Shown here one piece after another: positions 19,108 through 27,508 of a stretch of DNA of 64,000 bases (within the stretch, counting starts at the first letter, position 1; each line of letters starts with the position of its first letter). The position numbers and the translations under genes were made by a program. The notes beneath the pieces are model-generated. The model made no database searches. It had not been told where the DNA came from and saw only the letters and a list, made by a program, of their open reading frames with translations. The stretch comes from Massilia agrisoli (lineage in GTDB: Bacteria; Pseudomonadota; Gammaproteobacteria; Burkholderiales; Burkholderiaceae_D): positions 372,001 through 436,000 of the forward strand of contig NZ_JAJHPV010000020.1 in the NCBI RefSeq assembly GCF_020831365.1, given 5' to 3'.

Positions 19108-19848
19108 CTATTGATGGGAGTCGAGCGAGAGGCCGAGCAGGCGCTGTTGCAGGTCGCGGTCATCGACCAGGTCCTGCATCGGGCCGGCGTGCACGACGCG
19201 GCCATCGTCCATGACGGACACGGTGTCGCCCAGCTTCTTGACGAAATTGAAGTTCTGCTCGACCAGCAAGATGGTGGTGTCGGTGTCCTTCAGTTCGCGG
19301 AAGGCGTCGATCAGGTTATTGATGATGGCCGGCGCCAGCCCCTTGGTCGGTTCGTCCACCAGCAGCAGCTTGCGCGGCTCGACAATCGCGCGGGCGATCG
19401 CCACCATCTGCTTCTGGCCGCCCGAAAGCAGGCCGGCGGGGTAGTTCCAGAATTTTTTCAGGGCCGGGAAGAAGCCGAAGATCCATTCGAGGCGCTGGGT
19501 GTCGAGCGGGCCGTTGCGCGCGGCGAGGTAGAGGTTCTCACGCACGGTCAGCGCGGAGAACACGGCCATCGATTCCGGCACGTAGGCAATCGACGCCATG
19601 GCGATGTCCGGCGTCTGCAGCGCGGTGATGTCGCGCCCATCGAACCCGATGCTGCCGGCGCTGGCGTGCCACATGCCCATGATGGTGCGCAAGGTGGTGG
19701 TCTTGCCGGCGCCATTGCGCCCCAGGAGGACCGACAGGCCGCCGCGCGGCACCACCAGGTCGACGCCTTGCAGGATGTGGTACTGGCCGATGTGGGTGTG
19801 CACGCCGGAGAGCTGCAGCAGTGGTTCGGCGTCGCTCGGCTTATGCAT
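19108..19848 (-). CDS. livF: ABC transporter ATP-binding protein (LivF-like)
   Basis: Cytosolic ATPase subunit of the Liv-type transporter, 246 residues from ATG 19848. Walker A is GRNGAGKTTTLRT, the signature motif LSGGQKQMVAIARAI, Walker B LLLVDEPTKGL, followed by the switch His region. The longer frame begins with TTG at 19863; the ATG at 19848 has GGAG about 12 bases upstream and is preferred. It overlaps the end of livG by 8 bases, so the two ATPases are translationally coupled. Confidence 0.94.
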   Translation of the reverse strand: MHKPSDAEPLLQLSGVHTHIGQYHILQGVDLVVPRGGLSVLLGRNGAGKTTTLRTIMGMWHASAGSIGFDGRDITALQTPDIAMASIAYVPESMAVFSALTVRENLYLAARNGPLDTQRLEWIFGFFPALKKFWNYPAGLLSGGQKQMVAIARAIVEPRKLLLVDEPTKGLAPAIINNLIDAFRELKDTDTTILLVEQNFNFVKKLGDTVSVMDDGRVVHAGPMQDLVDDRDLQQRLLGLSLDSHQ

Positions 19849-20602
19849 GTTCGGGTGCTCCAAGGTAGGCTTCCTGCACGATCGGCGAGGCCATCACTTC
19901 GACCGGATTGCCGTCCGCGACCAAGGTGCCGTTGTGTAAAACGATGATGCGGTCGGCCAGCGAACGCACCACATCCATCTTGTGCTCCACCAGCAGCACG
20001 GTCTTGCTGCGCTCGGCCTTGACCTGGTGGATCAGGTCCAGCACGACCGGCACTTCGTCGACGCTCATGCCGGCGGTCGGTTCGTCGAACATCATCACTT
20101 CGGGTTCGAGCGCGAGCAGGATCGCCACTTCAAGCTTGCGCTTGTCGCCGTGGGACAGGGCCGCCACGCGGGTTTCGCGGCGGTCGGCCAGCGCAACCCG
20201 TTCGAGGTAATGCTCGGCGCGCGAAATCAGTTCGGTGTGCGAGAACCACACCGAGAACATGTTCATGCCGATGCGCGCCCGGCTTTGCACCGCGAGGCGC
20301 ACGTTCTCGATCACCGACAGGTTGGGGAACAGGTTGGTCAGCTGGAAGGCGCGGCCGATGCCCATCGTGGTGCGCTTCGCCGCGCCATAGCGCGTGATGT
20401 CGACGCCGTCGAGGTGCACGCTGCCGGAGCTGGCAGGCAGCTGGCCCGAGACCAGGTTGAAGTAAGTGGTCTTGCCGGCCCCGTTGGGGCCGACGATCAC
20501 GGTCAGCGTGCCGGGATAGAAATCGGCGCTGACCTGGTTCACCGCGACATGGCCGCCGAAGCGGATGGTCAGGTCGCGGGTAGACAGCGAAGGCGTGGTC
20601 AT
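19841..20602 (-). CDS. livG: ABC transporter ATP-binding protein (LivG-like)
   Basis: Second ATPase of the transporter, 253 residues. Walker A is GPNGAGKTTYFNL, followed by a LivG-type helical insertion (GRAFQLTNLFPNLSVIENV). The signature region LSHGDKRKLEVAILLALEPEVMMFDEPTAGM has His in place of the usual Gly of LSGG, seen in LivG proteins. The start codon falls one base after the livK stop, so translation is probably coupled. Confidence 0.94.
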   Translation of the reverse strand: MTTPSLSTRDLTIRFGGHVAVNQVSADFYPGTLTVIVGPNGAGKTTYFNLVSGQLPASSGSVHLDGVDITRYGAAKRTTMGIGRAFQLTNLFPNLSVIENVRLAVQSRARIGMNMFSVWFSHTELISRAEHYLERVALADRRETRVAALSHGDKRKLEVAILLALEPEVMMFDEPTAGMSVDEVPVVLDLIHQVKAERSKTVLLVEHKMDVVRSLADRIIVLHNGTLVADGNPVEVMASPIVQEAYLGAPEHA

Positions 20603-20603
20603 A

Positions 20604-21797
20604 TTAACGCTTGTTCCTTACCGGTACAGGCAGTTCGGATGCCGGGATCTCGCGCACCAGTTCCAGCAGGTCCCATTCGTCTTTCTGCGTCTTCTTGATG
20701 CGGAAGTGGTACATCGACTGCATCGCCTGGTGGTCCTGCTTGCGGAAGCTCATCTTGCCTTTCGGGGTCTCGAAGTCCATGCCTTCCATCGCCGCGATCA
20801 GCTTTTCGGTGTCGCCCGAGCCGGCCTTTTTAAGCGCGGTGACGACCGCGCTGGCGGCCGCAAAACCGCCGGCGGTGAACATGTCAGGCGGCGCCTTGAA
20901 ACGCTTTTTGTGCTCCGCGACGAACCAGTCGTTCATTTTGTTCTTCGGGAAGTCATAGTAGTAGTAGATGGTGCCTTCGGTGCCGGCGTAGTTACGCCAG
21001 GTCTTCATCACCGGCAGGATGTTCCCGCCCGGCGCCAGCGCGATGCCGTAACGGCCGGGCTGCATGTCGGCGATCTTGTTCATCGGGCTAGGGCCAGCCC
21101 AGACGATGCCGAGCACGCGCGGCTGCGGCTTGTCCTTAAGCGCCGCGAAGATGCGCTGGGCCGACGCGGTGAAGTCGGTGGCGGTCTGCGGTGCGTATTC
21201 CTCATGGACGACCTTGGCCTTGCTGCCGGTCGCCGCCAGCGCTTCCTTGCCGGCCTTGATCGCATCCTTGCCGAACGCGTAGTCCTGTGCGAGGAAGGCG
21301 ACGCTGCCGCCTTTGAGCGTCGCCGCGGCCGACAGCGCATCCTGCATCGAGTTGCGCGCGGTGCGGAAGATGTAGCGGTTCCATTTGTCGCCAGTGATGG
21401 CGTCGGCTACGGCCGGCTCGATGATCAGCACTTTCTTGTATTCCGCCGCGACTGGCAGCATCGCGATGGCGGAACCCGACGAGGTGGTGCCGACCGCGAT
21501 GTCGACCTTGTCGTCGCCATAGGCTTCCGCCAGCAGGGTACGGCCCAGGTCAGGCTTGCTCTGGTCATCCTTGACGATGACCTTCAGCTTGCGGCCGTTG
21601 ATTTCCATTTTGCCGCCGGTGAGGTATTCGAGGCCCATCATGAAACCGGTCTCGGTCTCTTTCGCGTAAGCCTCGAGCACGCCGGTCTTGCCAGCGATGA
21701 GGGCGACCTTGAGGTCCGGCGCGGCCATTGCGCCCAGCGGCAGGGTGGCGGTGAAAGCGGCCAGCACGGCGGCCGAAACGATAGTCCTCTTGTTCAT
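20604..21797 (-). CDS. livK: Periplasmic substrate-binding protein of the Liv-type transporter
   Basis: A 397-residue type I periplasmic binding protein. Its signal peptide ends at LGAMAA (about residue 26), followed by DLKVALIAGKTGVLEAYAKETETGF. It resembles the larger amino acid/amide-binding members more than classical short LivJ/LivK proteins, so the ligand may not be leucine. TAGGAG lies 6 bases before the ATG. It is first in a contiguous livK-G-F-H-M block and lies 26 bases after the alpha/beta hydrolase gene, which suggests the hydrolase and transporter are co-transcribed. Confidence 0.88.
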   Translation of the reverse strand: MNKRTIVSAAVLAAFTATLPLGAMAAPDLKVALIAGKTGVLEAYAKETETGFMMGLEYLTGGKMEINGRKLKVIVKDDQSKPDLGRTLLAEAYGDDKVDIAVGTTSSGSAIAMLPVAAEYKKVLIIEPAVADAITGDKWNRYIFRTARNSMQDALSAAATLKGGSVAFLAQDYAFGKDAIKAGKEALAATGSKAKVVHEEYAPQTATDFTASAQRIFAALKDKPQPRVLGIVWAGPSPMNKIADMQPGRYGIALAPGGNILPVMKTWRNYAGTEGTIYYYYDFPKNKMNDWFVAEHKKRFKAPPDMFTAGGFAAASAVVTALKKAGSGDTEKLIAAMEGMDFETPKGKMSFRKQDHQAMQSMYHFRIKKTQKDEWDLLELVREIPASELPVPVRNKR

Positions 21798-21823
21798 GCT
21801 TGTCTCCTAGATTTTGGTACTGC

Positions 21824-22696
21824 TTAATCGACTTGCGACAAAAACGTCCGGATCGCGTCAAGCGCCGGCGGCTCGGTCAGCATCGGCGCGTGGCCGACGT
21901 TGGGCACTTCGGCGTACAGCATCTTCGGCGCGGCTTTTTTCATGTAGCTGGCCTGTTCCGCTTCTACCAGGTCTGACAGGGCACCGCGCACCAGCAGTGT
22001 CGGACGCTTGCGCGCCAGGTGGCGGAAGGCGTATTTCGACATCAGCGATTGCGACTTCAGCTTGCCGGAACTGATGGGCTGTGCGATGTTCGGATCGTAC
22101 CTCATGACCAGTTCGCCCTGTGGATTTTCTGCAAAGGCGCGCTGCGCCCATTTGCCCCATTCCTCCATGGTGTTTTCGGGGAAGGCGGACTCGTTGATGT
22201 TCTTGACATATTCGGTGGCCTCGACCCATGACGCGGGCTGCGTCGCCTTGCCCGCGTAGCCGGCGATGCGCGCCAGGCCTTTCTCGGACAAGATGGGGCC
22301 GACGTCGTTGAGGATGGCGGCGCTGATCAGGCGCGACTTGCGCAAACCGAGGGTCATCGTGATGATCCCGCCCATCGAGGTGCCGATAAAGACGGCGCGC
22401 TCTATGCCAAGGTCGTGGGCCAGCTTGATGATGTCGTCGGCGTAAACGATTGGCTGGTAGTGGGCCGGGTTCGGGTCGCGTGCCGACTTGCCGCGGCCGC
22501 GCACATCGACGGCGATCACGCGCCGTCCCAGGCTGGCGATCATGGGCGCCAGTTCGTCGAAGTCGCCGGAGTTACGCGTCAGCCCGTGGATGCAGATCAC
22601 CGGCAGCCGCGCGGGGCCGCTGTGCGATGCATAGTCCCGCGCATACAGGGCCAGGCCATCGGTGCTGGTGTAGCGGATTTCAGAAAATGTGGACAC
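21824..22696 (-). CDS. Alpha/beta-hydrolase fold enzyme
   Basis: A 290-residue cytosolic hydrolase. The oxyanion-hole region is CIHGLTRNSGDFDELA, the nucleophile elbow GTSMGG has Ser107, and the C-terminal VGHAPMLTEP supplies the catalytic His. It resembles enzymes hydrolysing esters or C-C bonds of small acids, but no specific substrate can be named. I chose the GTG at 22696 because AGGA lies about 9 bases upstream and the sequence then aligns with the family; the open frame continues to 22774. It sits between the TonB receptor and the Liv transporter on the same strand, so it may act on the imported compound (inference). Confidence 0.82.
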   Translation of the reverse strand: MSTFSEIRYTSTDGLALYARDYASHSGPARLPVICIHGLTRNSGDFDELAPMIASLGRRVIAVDVRGRGKSARDPNPAHYQPIVYADDIIKLAHDLGIERAVFIGTSMGGIITMTLGLRKSRLISAAILNDVGPILSEKGLARIAGYAGKATQPASWVEATEYVKNINESAFPENTMEEWGKWAQRAFAENPQGELVMRYDPNIAQPISSGKLKSQSLMSKYAFRHLARKRPTLLVRGALSDLVEAEQASYMKKAAPKMLYAEVPNVGHAPMLTEPPALDAIRTFLSQVD

Positions 22697-22818
22697 GCTG
22701 CAGATCCTGGGCAAGGTGGTTGTATTTATATGATTTCGCCGATCGTAGGGCCGCAGGGGGCCATGGCTGGCCATGAAGGCCAGCCACGGTGCTGCGTTTC
22801 GAGCGGGTTACGGGTGAA

Positions 22819-25119
22819 TCAGAAGCGGTATTCGAGCGTTGCCGATACCGTGCGCGGATTACCGTAGAACGCGGTCAGGACACCTTCGTTACCCAGGGTA
22901 GGGAACAGGTAGCCGCCGGTTTTGTACTCCTTGTCGCCAAGGTTCTTGCCATGCAGGCCGGCGCGGATCTTGCCGTTCGCGCTGGTCCAGACGACGCTGG
23001 CATCCCACAAGGTGTACGCATCCTGGTCCAGCAGCGAGGTGGTCTCGAACTGGTTGGTGTCGTCTTTGTACGAGGCGTTGCCCGACAGGGTCAGGCGGCC
23101 GGTGCGGCCCATGATCGGCATCGGGATATCGTACGCGGCGCGCAGGTTGGCCGAGTTCTTCGGCGTGTTCTGGAACACGCGGTTGGCCGACTGGTCGACA
23201 CCGGCAACGATGAAGCGGGTGTACTCCGCGTCGATCCAGCTGTACATGCCCGACAGGGTGAAGTTATCGGTGACGCGGGCATTCGCTTCCAGCTCGAAGC
23301 CCTTGATCTTGGCCTTGCCGGCGTTGGTGGTCACGCCGGCGAAGCTGTCGTCGCGGCCGTCGCCGTTGGTGTCCACCGCAACCGAGCCAGGGATCTGGAC
23401 ATCTTTGTAGTCGCTGTTGAAGACGGCGATGTTGGTCAGGAAACGGTCGTTGTTGAAGGACGATTTCAGGCCGAGTTCAAAGGTGTCGATGGTTTCAGGA
23501 GCGTAGCCTGCACGGGCTTGCGCCGGGCTCAGCTTGGTGCCGAACACGTTCATGCGCGGGTCGAAACCGCCGCCCTTGAATCCGCGCGCAAACGAGCCGT
23601 ACACGTTGTGGGCGTCGTTCATCTTGTAAGCGACACCGACTTTTGGCGTGAACTTCTTGTCTTCGCGTTCCAGCTCGCCATTGGTGAAGTTGGTATCGGT
23701 GCGGAAGAACACGGCCGCCGGATTGCCAAGCTCCGGCGAACCGCCGGTGCCCAGGTAGATCTGGCGCAGGATGCTCGCCTCGCGCTTGTCGACGGTGTAG
23801 CGGCCGCCCGCCGACACGCTCCATGCGTCGTTGATCTTGTAGTTGGCGTCCGCGAACACGGCCCATGCCTTGGTGTCGATGTCACCCTTGGTAAAGGTCG
23901 AGCTGGCAAACGGCGCGGCCAGGATGGTATCGAAGATGTTGAATGCGTTGGCGTCGATGTAGTACACGCCGGCCACGCCCTGCAGCTTGTCGCCGGTGTA
24001 GGTGACCTGGAACTCCTGGCTGAACTGCTTGTTCTTGTACAGCGCAGGGACGTGGAAGTCGGTGGCCGCGAGCGAGTCGAAGTCGATCGGGGCGTACGAC
24101 TTGTCGCGGCGCGACGCGGTGACGGACTTGAAGGTCAGGACGTCGGAGATGTCCCATTCGATCAGGGCCGAAACGCCGTGGGCGCTGACTTCCTGGTCAT
24201 GGCCCAGGGCCTGGGTCAGGTTGGCGCGGGTGTCGAATACATTGCTCAGGATAGGCGCGCCGCTGGTGCGGCCCACGATCAGGCGGTGGCCGTTGCGCGG
24301 GTTCGAGTCGTCCTGGGTTGCGTCGGCGGCGATGCGGATGAACAGGTCGGTGGTCGGCGTAAATTCGGCCGAAATCCGCGCTGCCGTCAGGTCCTTGTCG
24401 TAGTTGCCTTGGCCGGTGGTCAGGTTGGTGCCGAAGCCGTCGCGGGTGAACTTGGCGATCGACGCGCCAACGCGCGCGGTCTCGGACAATGGCGTGCTGG
24501 CGGTGAGGATGCCGTCAAGCTGGCCGTGGTTGCCGGCGGTCGCCTTGACGCGAACGTCGGTGGTTGGCGCCAGTTTGCGGGTGACGTATTTGACTGCGCC
24601 GCCGATGGTGTTACGGCCGTACAGCGTGCCCTGTGGGCCGCGCAGCACTTCGATGCGCTCGACGTCATAGATCTCGGCCACGGCGCCTTGCGGGCGGGCC
24701 AGGTAGATATCGTCGAGGTAGATGCCGACGCCGGACTCGAAGCCCGCCAGCGGATCCTGCTGGCCGACGCCGCGGATGAACGCGGTCAGGGTCGAGTTGG
24801 TGGCGCGCGAGGACTTGAGGGTGGTATTCGGGAGCGAGAAGGCGAGGGCGGTGATGTCCGGGATCCCTTGCTTGGACAGCTGCTCGGCGCTGTAGGCGGT
24901 GACCGATACCGGCACGTCCTGCAGCGTTTCTTCGCGGCGGCGGGCGGTAACGACGACTTTCCCTACGTTGTTTTCGGTCGCCACGTCGGTGGCAGCAGCC
25001 TGTGGTGCTTCGACAGGTGCGGTCTGGGCATGGGCCAGGCCCATGGCGCCGCCGGAAATGGCGAGCAGTGCGGCAGCGGAGCGGTTCAACAGCTTCAGTT
25101 TCTTTTTGGTAACACGCAT
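22819..25119 (-). CDS. TonB-dependent outer-membrane receptor
   Basis: A 766-residue outer-membrane protein. Its signal peptide ends AHAQ (about residue 32), followed by a TonB box-like stretch (GKVVVTARRREETLQDVPVS). The plug domain includes FIRGVGQQDPLAGFESGVG and VLRGPQGTLYGRNTIGGA, and a beta-barrel ends in YRF. The RRREETLQDVP type is common among receptors for carbohydrates, aromatics and other organic substrates in Caulobacter and sphingomonads rather than classical siderophore receptors, and no Fur box is visible upstream. GAAGGAG precedes the ATG at 25119; the frame extends to 25170 without support. It is divergent from a LysR regulator and upstream of the hydrolase-Liv block. Confidence 0.9.
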   Translation of the reverse strand: MRVTKKKLKLLNRSAAALLAISGGAMGLAHAQTAPVEAPQAAATDVATENNVGKVVVTARRREETLQDVPVSVTAYSAEQLSKQGIPDITALAFSLPNTTLKSSRATNSTLTAFIRGVGQQDPLAGFESGVGIYLDDIYLARPQGAVAEIYDVERIEVLRGPQGTLYGRNTIGGAVKYVTRKLAPTTDVRVKATAGNHGQLDGILTASTPLSETARVGASIAKFTRDGFGTNLTTGQGNYDKDLTAARISAEFTPTTDLFIRIAADATQDDSNPRNGHRLIVGRTSGAPILSNVFDTRANLTQALGHDQEVSAHGVSALIEWDISDVLTFKSVTASRRDKSYAPIDFDSLAATDFHVPALYKNKQFSQEFQVTYTGDKLQGVAGVYYIDANAFNIFDTILAAPFASSTFTKGDIDTKAWAVFADANYKINDAWSVSAGGRYTVDKREASILRQIYLGTGGSPELGNPAAVFFRTDTNFTNGELEREDKKFTPKVGVAYKMNDAHNVYGSFARGFKGGGFDPRMNVFGTKLSPAQARAGYAPETIDTFELGLKSSFNNDRFLTNIAVFNSDYKDVQIPGSVAVDTNGDGRDDSFAGVTTNAGKAKIKGFELEANARVTDNFTLSGMYSWIDAEYTRFIVAGVDQSANRVFQNTPKNSANLRAAYDIPMPIMGRTGRLTLSGNASYKDDTNQFETTSLLDQDAYTLWDASVVWTSANGKIRAGLHGKNLGDKEYKTGGYLFPTLGNEGVLTAFYGNPRTVSATLEYRF

Positions 25120-25222
25120 CTTGTGTCTCCTTCTTTTATTAGTGGTATGCGGGACAAAAATCGCACGCAACGGAGTGTGCCCCTATTTCATCGTGTCCGA
25201 AAGCTAACAACACGCCCAACGG

Positions 25223-25240
25223 TTGTGCAAAATTGCACAA
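25223..25240. promoter_or_regulatory. Perfect 18-base palindrome, putative operator between TonB receptor and LysR genes
   Basis: TTGTGCAA-AA-TTGCACAA is an 8-base perfect inverted repeat with a 2-base spacer, lying 104 bases upstream of the receptor start. A second TGCAC-type site lies nearer the LysR gene. Dyad sites of this sort in a divergent intergenic region are typical of LysR-type regulators; assignment to this LysR is inference. Confidence 0.6.
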
Positions 25241-25332
25241 TGGCTCACCTCGCTAGGGCAGCGCACCTTAGCAGGGCATCGCCAGGTATGTATTGATCTG
25301 GATTTATATTTGATTTCAGGGGGATTGCCACG

Positions 25333-25359
25333 GCAATGTGCAGTGGTGCACAATATTGC
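25333..25359. promoter_or_regulatory. Second GTGCA/TGCAC dyad, putative operator
   Basis: GCAATGTGCA-GTGG-TGCACAATATTGC is an imperfect inverted repeat sharing the TGCACAA half-site with the palindrome at 25223. It ends 24 bases before the LysR start codon, where an autoregulatory site would be expected. Confidence 0.5.
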
Positions 25360-25383
25360 TCATGAATAAATCATATTCGCCCC

Positions 25384-26322
25384 ATGAATAACCATACGCT
25401 GCCGGAATGGACCGACCTGCGCTTCTTTTTGGAGCTGGCGCGTGCGGGGACTTTGTCTGGGGCGTCGCGCCGGCTGGAAGTCGAGCACACCACGGTGGCG
25501 CGGCGCATCGACCGGCTAGAGGCGCAGTTGGGAACCACGCTGTTCGACCGCAGCCGTGAAGGGTATGAGCTCACCGAAATGGGGCAGGCGCTGCTGCCGC
25601 ACGCGGAGGCGATGGAGAGCGCGGCGCTGGCCGCCACCGAACAGCTGAGCGGGAACGAGGTGTCGGTGCACGGGGTGGTGCGGCTCGGCGTGCCGGAGCT
25701 GTTCGCGGTGCGCGTAGTGGCGCCGCTGATGGTGAAGATGCTGCAGACACATCCCGAGCTGAGCGTGGATTTGCTGGTGCTGCCGCGCTTTGCGAACCTG
25801 GCGAACCGCGAAGCGGACCTGGGGGTGATGCTTGATCCGCCGACCACGGGGCGGTACATGATTACCCGGCTGGCTACTTTCCGCATGCAGCTGTATGCGG
25901 CGCCGTCATACCTTGCGAGACATCCGCCGATTCTTTCACACCTCGACCTCGCGCCGCATGACTTCGTCGATTATGTCCAGGACCGGCTGCCGAGTTCCGA
26001 GTTGAGCTATCTGGCCGAGCTGGGATTCACACCGCGCAGGCGCCTGTGCTGTACCGGCATGCCGGCGCAGATCGAGGCAGCAGCTGCGGGGATGGGGCTG
26101 ATCATGGCGCCGCCGTATGCGGTGCCCGATGACGGACGGTTGGTGCCGGTGCTCAGTGAATTCCATGCAGAGCGTTCGTTCTGGCTGGCGGCGCCGACTG
26201 ACCTTTTCCGGCTGCAGCGGGTGAGGGCGGTATGGAATGTGCTGCGCGAATATGCGGAGGCGAGGCCGTCGCTGTTTATGCAGACCAGTGAACCGGTCAG
26301 GCCGCTGCGGGTAGGCCCTTAG
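25384..26322 (+). CDS. LysR-family transcriptional regulator
   Basis: A 312-residue regulator with an N-terminal winged helix-turn-helix (LARAGTLSGASRRLEVEHTTVARRIDRLE, residues about 18-46) and a C-terminal periplasmic-binding-like effector domain (about 95-300). It belongs to the LysR subgroup with a TTVARRI recognition helix. Divergent from the TonB receptor gene with dyad sites between them, it probably controls the receptor-hydrolase-transporter cluster and itself. No good ribosome binding site precedes the ATG. A 9-codon open frame (25362-25391) overlaps the start and might couple translation, though this could be chance. The effector molecule is unknown. Confidence 0.9.
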   Translation: MNNHTLPEWTDLRFFLELARAGTLSGASRRLEVEHTTVARRIDRLEAQLGTTLFDRSREGYELTEMGQALLPHAEAMESAALAATEQLSGNEVSVHGVVRLGVPELFAVRVVAPLMVKMLQTHPELSVDLLVLPRFANLANREADLGVMLDPPTTGRYMITRLATFRMQLYAAPSYLARHPPILSHLDLAPHDFVDYVQDRLPSSELSYLAELGFTPRRRLCCTGMPAQIEAAAAGMGLIMAPPYAVPDDGRLVPVLSEFHAERSFWLAAPTDLFRLQRVRAVWNVLREYAEARPSLFMQTSEPVRPLRVGP

Positions 26323-26324
26323 CT

Positions 26325-27473
26325 TTACACGATTTTGGGATCTGTTCGAAACGGATTTCGATCGTTAAGTTCGTCAATGTAGGCCTCAATACCGCCGCTT
26401 TCGCGTTCCAGGAAGCGTTCGATAGCATCAGCGAATGCCTCATGTGCCAGCCAATGCGCTGACCACGTCCGCGTCGGCAGGAAGCCGCGGGCCATCTTGT
26501 GTTCCCCCTGTGCGCCGCCTTCGAATACGGCGATCTTCTGCTCGATGCAGAATTCAAGCGGCTGGTAGTAAGCGGTTTCAAAGTGAAGGCAGGGGACATG
26601 TTCCAGCTCGCCCCAGTAGCGCCCGAACAGCGTGTCTTGGTTATGGATCACCATCGATGACGCCACCGGCTCGCCGTCCCGCTCCGCGATCACGAGCAGG
26701 ATATTGTCGGGCATTGTCCGGCCGATGCGCAGGAAGAAGTCGAGGTTCAGGTAGGGCGTCGAGTGGTGGTCGCGATAGGTGTGGCGGTAACAGCGGTTGA
26801 ACAAGCGCCAGTCGGCTTCCGTCACATCGATGCCCCGCACACGCCGCAGTACCACCCCGGCCTCATGCACCTTGCGCCGCTCGGCGTTGATGTTCTTGCG
26901 CTTCTTCCGCTCCAGCGTGGCGAGAAATTCGTCAAAATCCCGGTAGCCCGGATTCAGCCAATGGAACTGCACGCCGCTTCGAAGCATATAGCCCGCCTCG
27001 GCAAGCTGCTGGGCTTCTGCTTCCGGCGGATAAAGGATGTGGGTCGATGACACGCCCGATGCCTGCTGCGTCGCGCGCAGGACGTCGATCAGCGCGGCGC
27101 GCGCGGCGGCGTCTACCGCCATCAGGCGTGGCCCGGTCACCGGCGTGAACGGAATCGCAGACAACAGCTTTGGGTAATACTCAAAGCCGTTGCGGTGGTA
27201 GGCATCGGCCCACGCCCAGTCGAACACATATTCGCCATATGAATGCGATTTGACGTACAGCGGCAGCGCGGCGGCCAGTTCTGCGCCGTCATACAGCACG
27301 ATGAATTGCGGCTGCCAGCCGCTTTCCTCGCTGGCGCTGCCGGACTCGTGCAGCGCGTGCAGGAAGGCATACGACAGGAAAGGGTTGGGCTTGTCCTGGC
27401 GCGCGACCAGGGTGTCCCATGCTGGCTGGCCGACCTCGGCCAGGGAAGAAACGATATGCGTGCGATAATTCAT
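26325..27473 (-). CDS. FemAB-like GNAT-superfamily acyltransferase (DUF482/PF04339 type)
   Basis: A 382-residue cytosolic protein of the peptidoglycan-biosynthesis/recognition FemAB-like family. It has two acyltransferase-like halves. Conserved segments are NPFLSYAFLHALHESGSA near the N-terminus, WADAYHRNGFEYYPKLL, the basic run LERKKRKNINAERRKV, and FETAYYQPLEFCIEQ followed by GAQGEHKMARGFLPT. The family is widespread in proteobacteria, but the reaction is not established to my knowledge. It is divergent from nadE with only 35 bases between the start codons. Confidence 0.88.
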   Translation of the reverse strand: MNYRTHIVSSLAEVGQPAWDTLVARQDKPNPFLSYAFLHALHESGSASEESGWQPQFIVLYDGAELAAALPLYVKSHSYGEYVFDWAWADAYHRNGFEYYPKLLSAIPFTPVTGPRLMAVDAAARAALIDVLRATQQASGVSSTHILYPPEAEAQQLAEAGYMLRSGVQFHWLNPGYRDFDEFLATLERKKRKNINAERRKVHEAGVVLRRVRGIDVTEADWRLFNRCYRHTYRDHHSTPYLNLDFFLRIGRTMPDNILLVIAERDGEPVASSMVIHNQDTLFGRYWGELEHVPCLHFETAYYQPLEFCIEQKIAVFEGGAQGEHKMARGFLPTRTWSAHWLAHEAFADAIERFLERESGGIEAYIDELNDRNPFRTDPKIV

Positions 27474-27508
27474 TTATATAAAACCACTCGTATTTTTGCG
27501 CGGAAGTC

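Noticed and set aside
16982-19114. 710-codon open frame opposite livM and livH
   Set aside because: His/Gln/Asp-rich antisense of membrane-protein codons; no domain, no ribosome binding site.
22789-25296. 835-codon open frame opposite the TonB receptor
   Set aside because: Shadow frame; Gly/Val/Arg-rich low-complexity translation, while the receptor motifs on the minus strand are clear.
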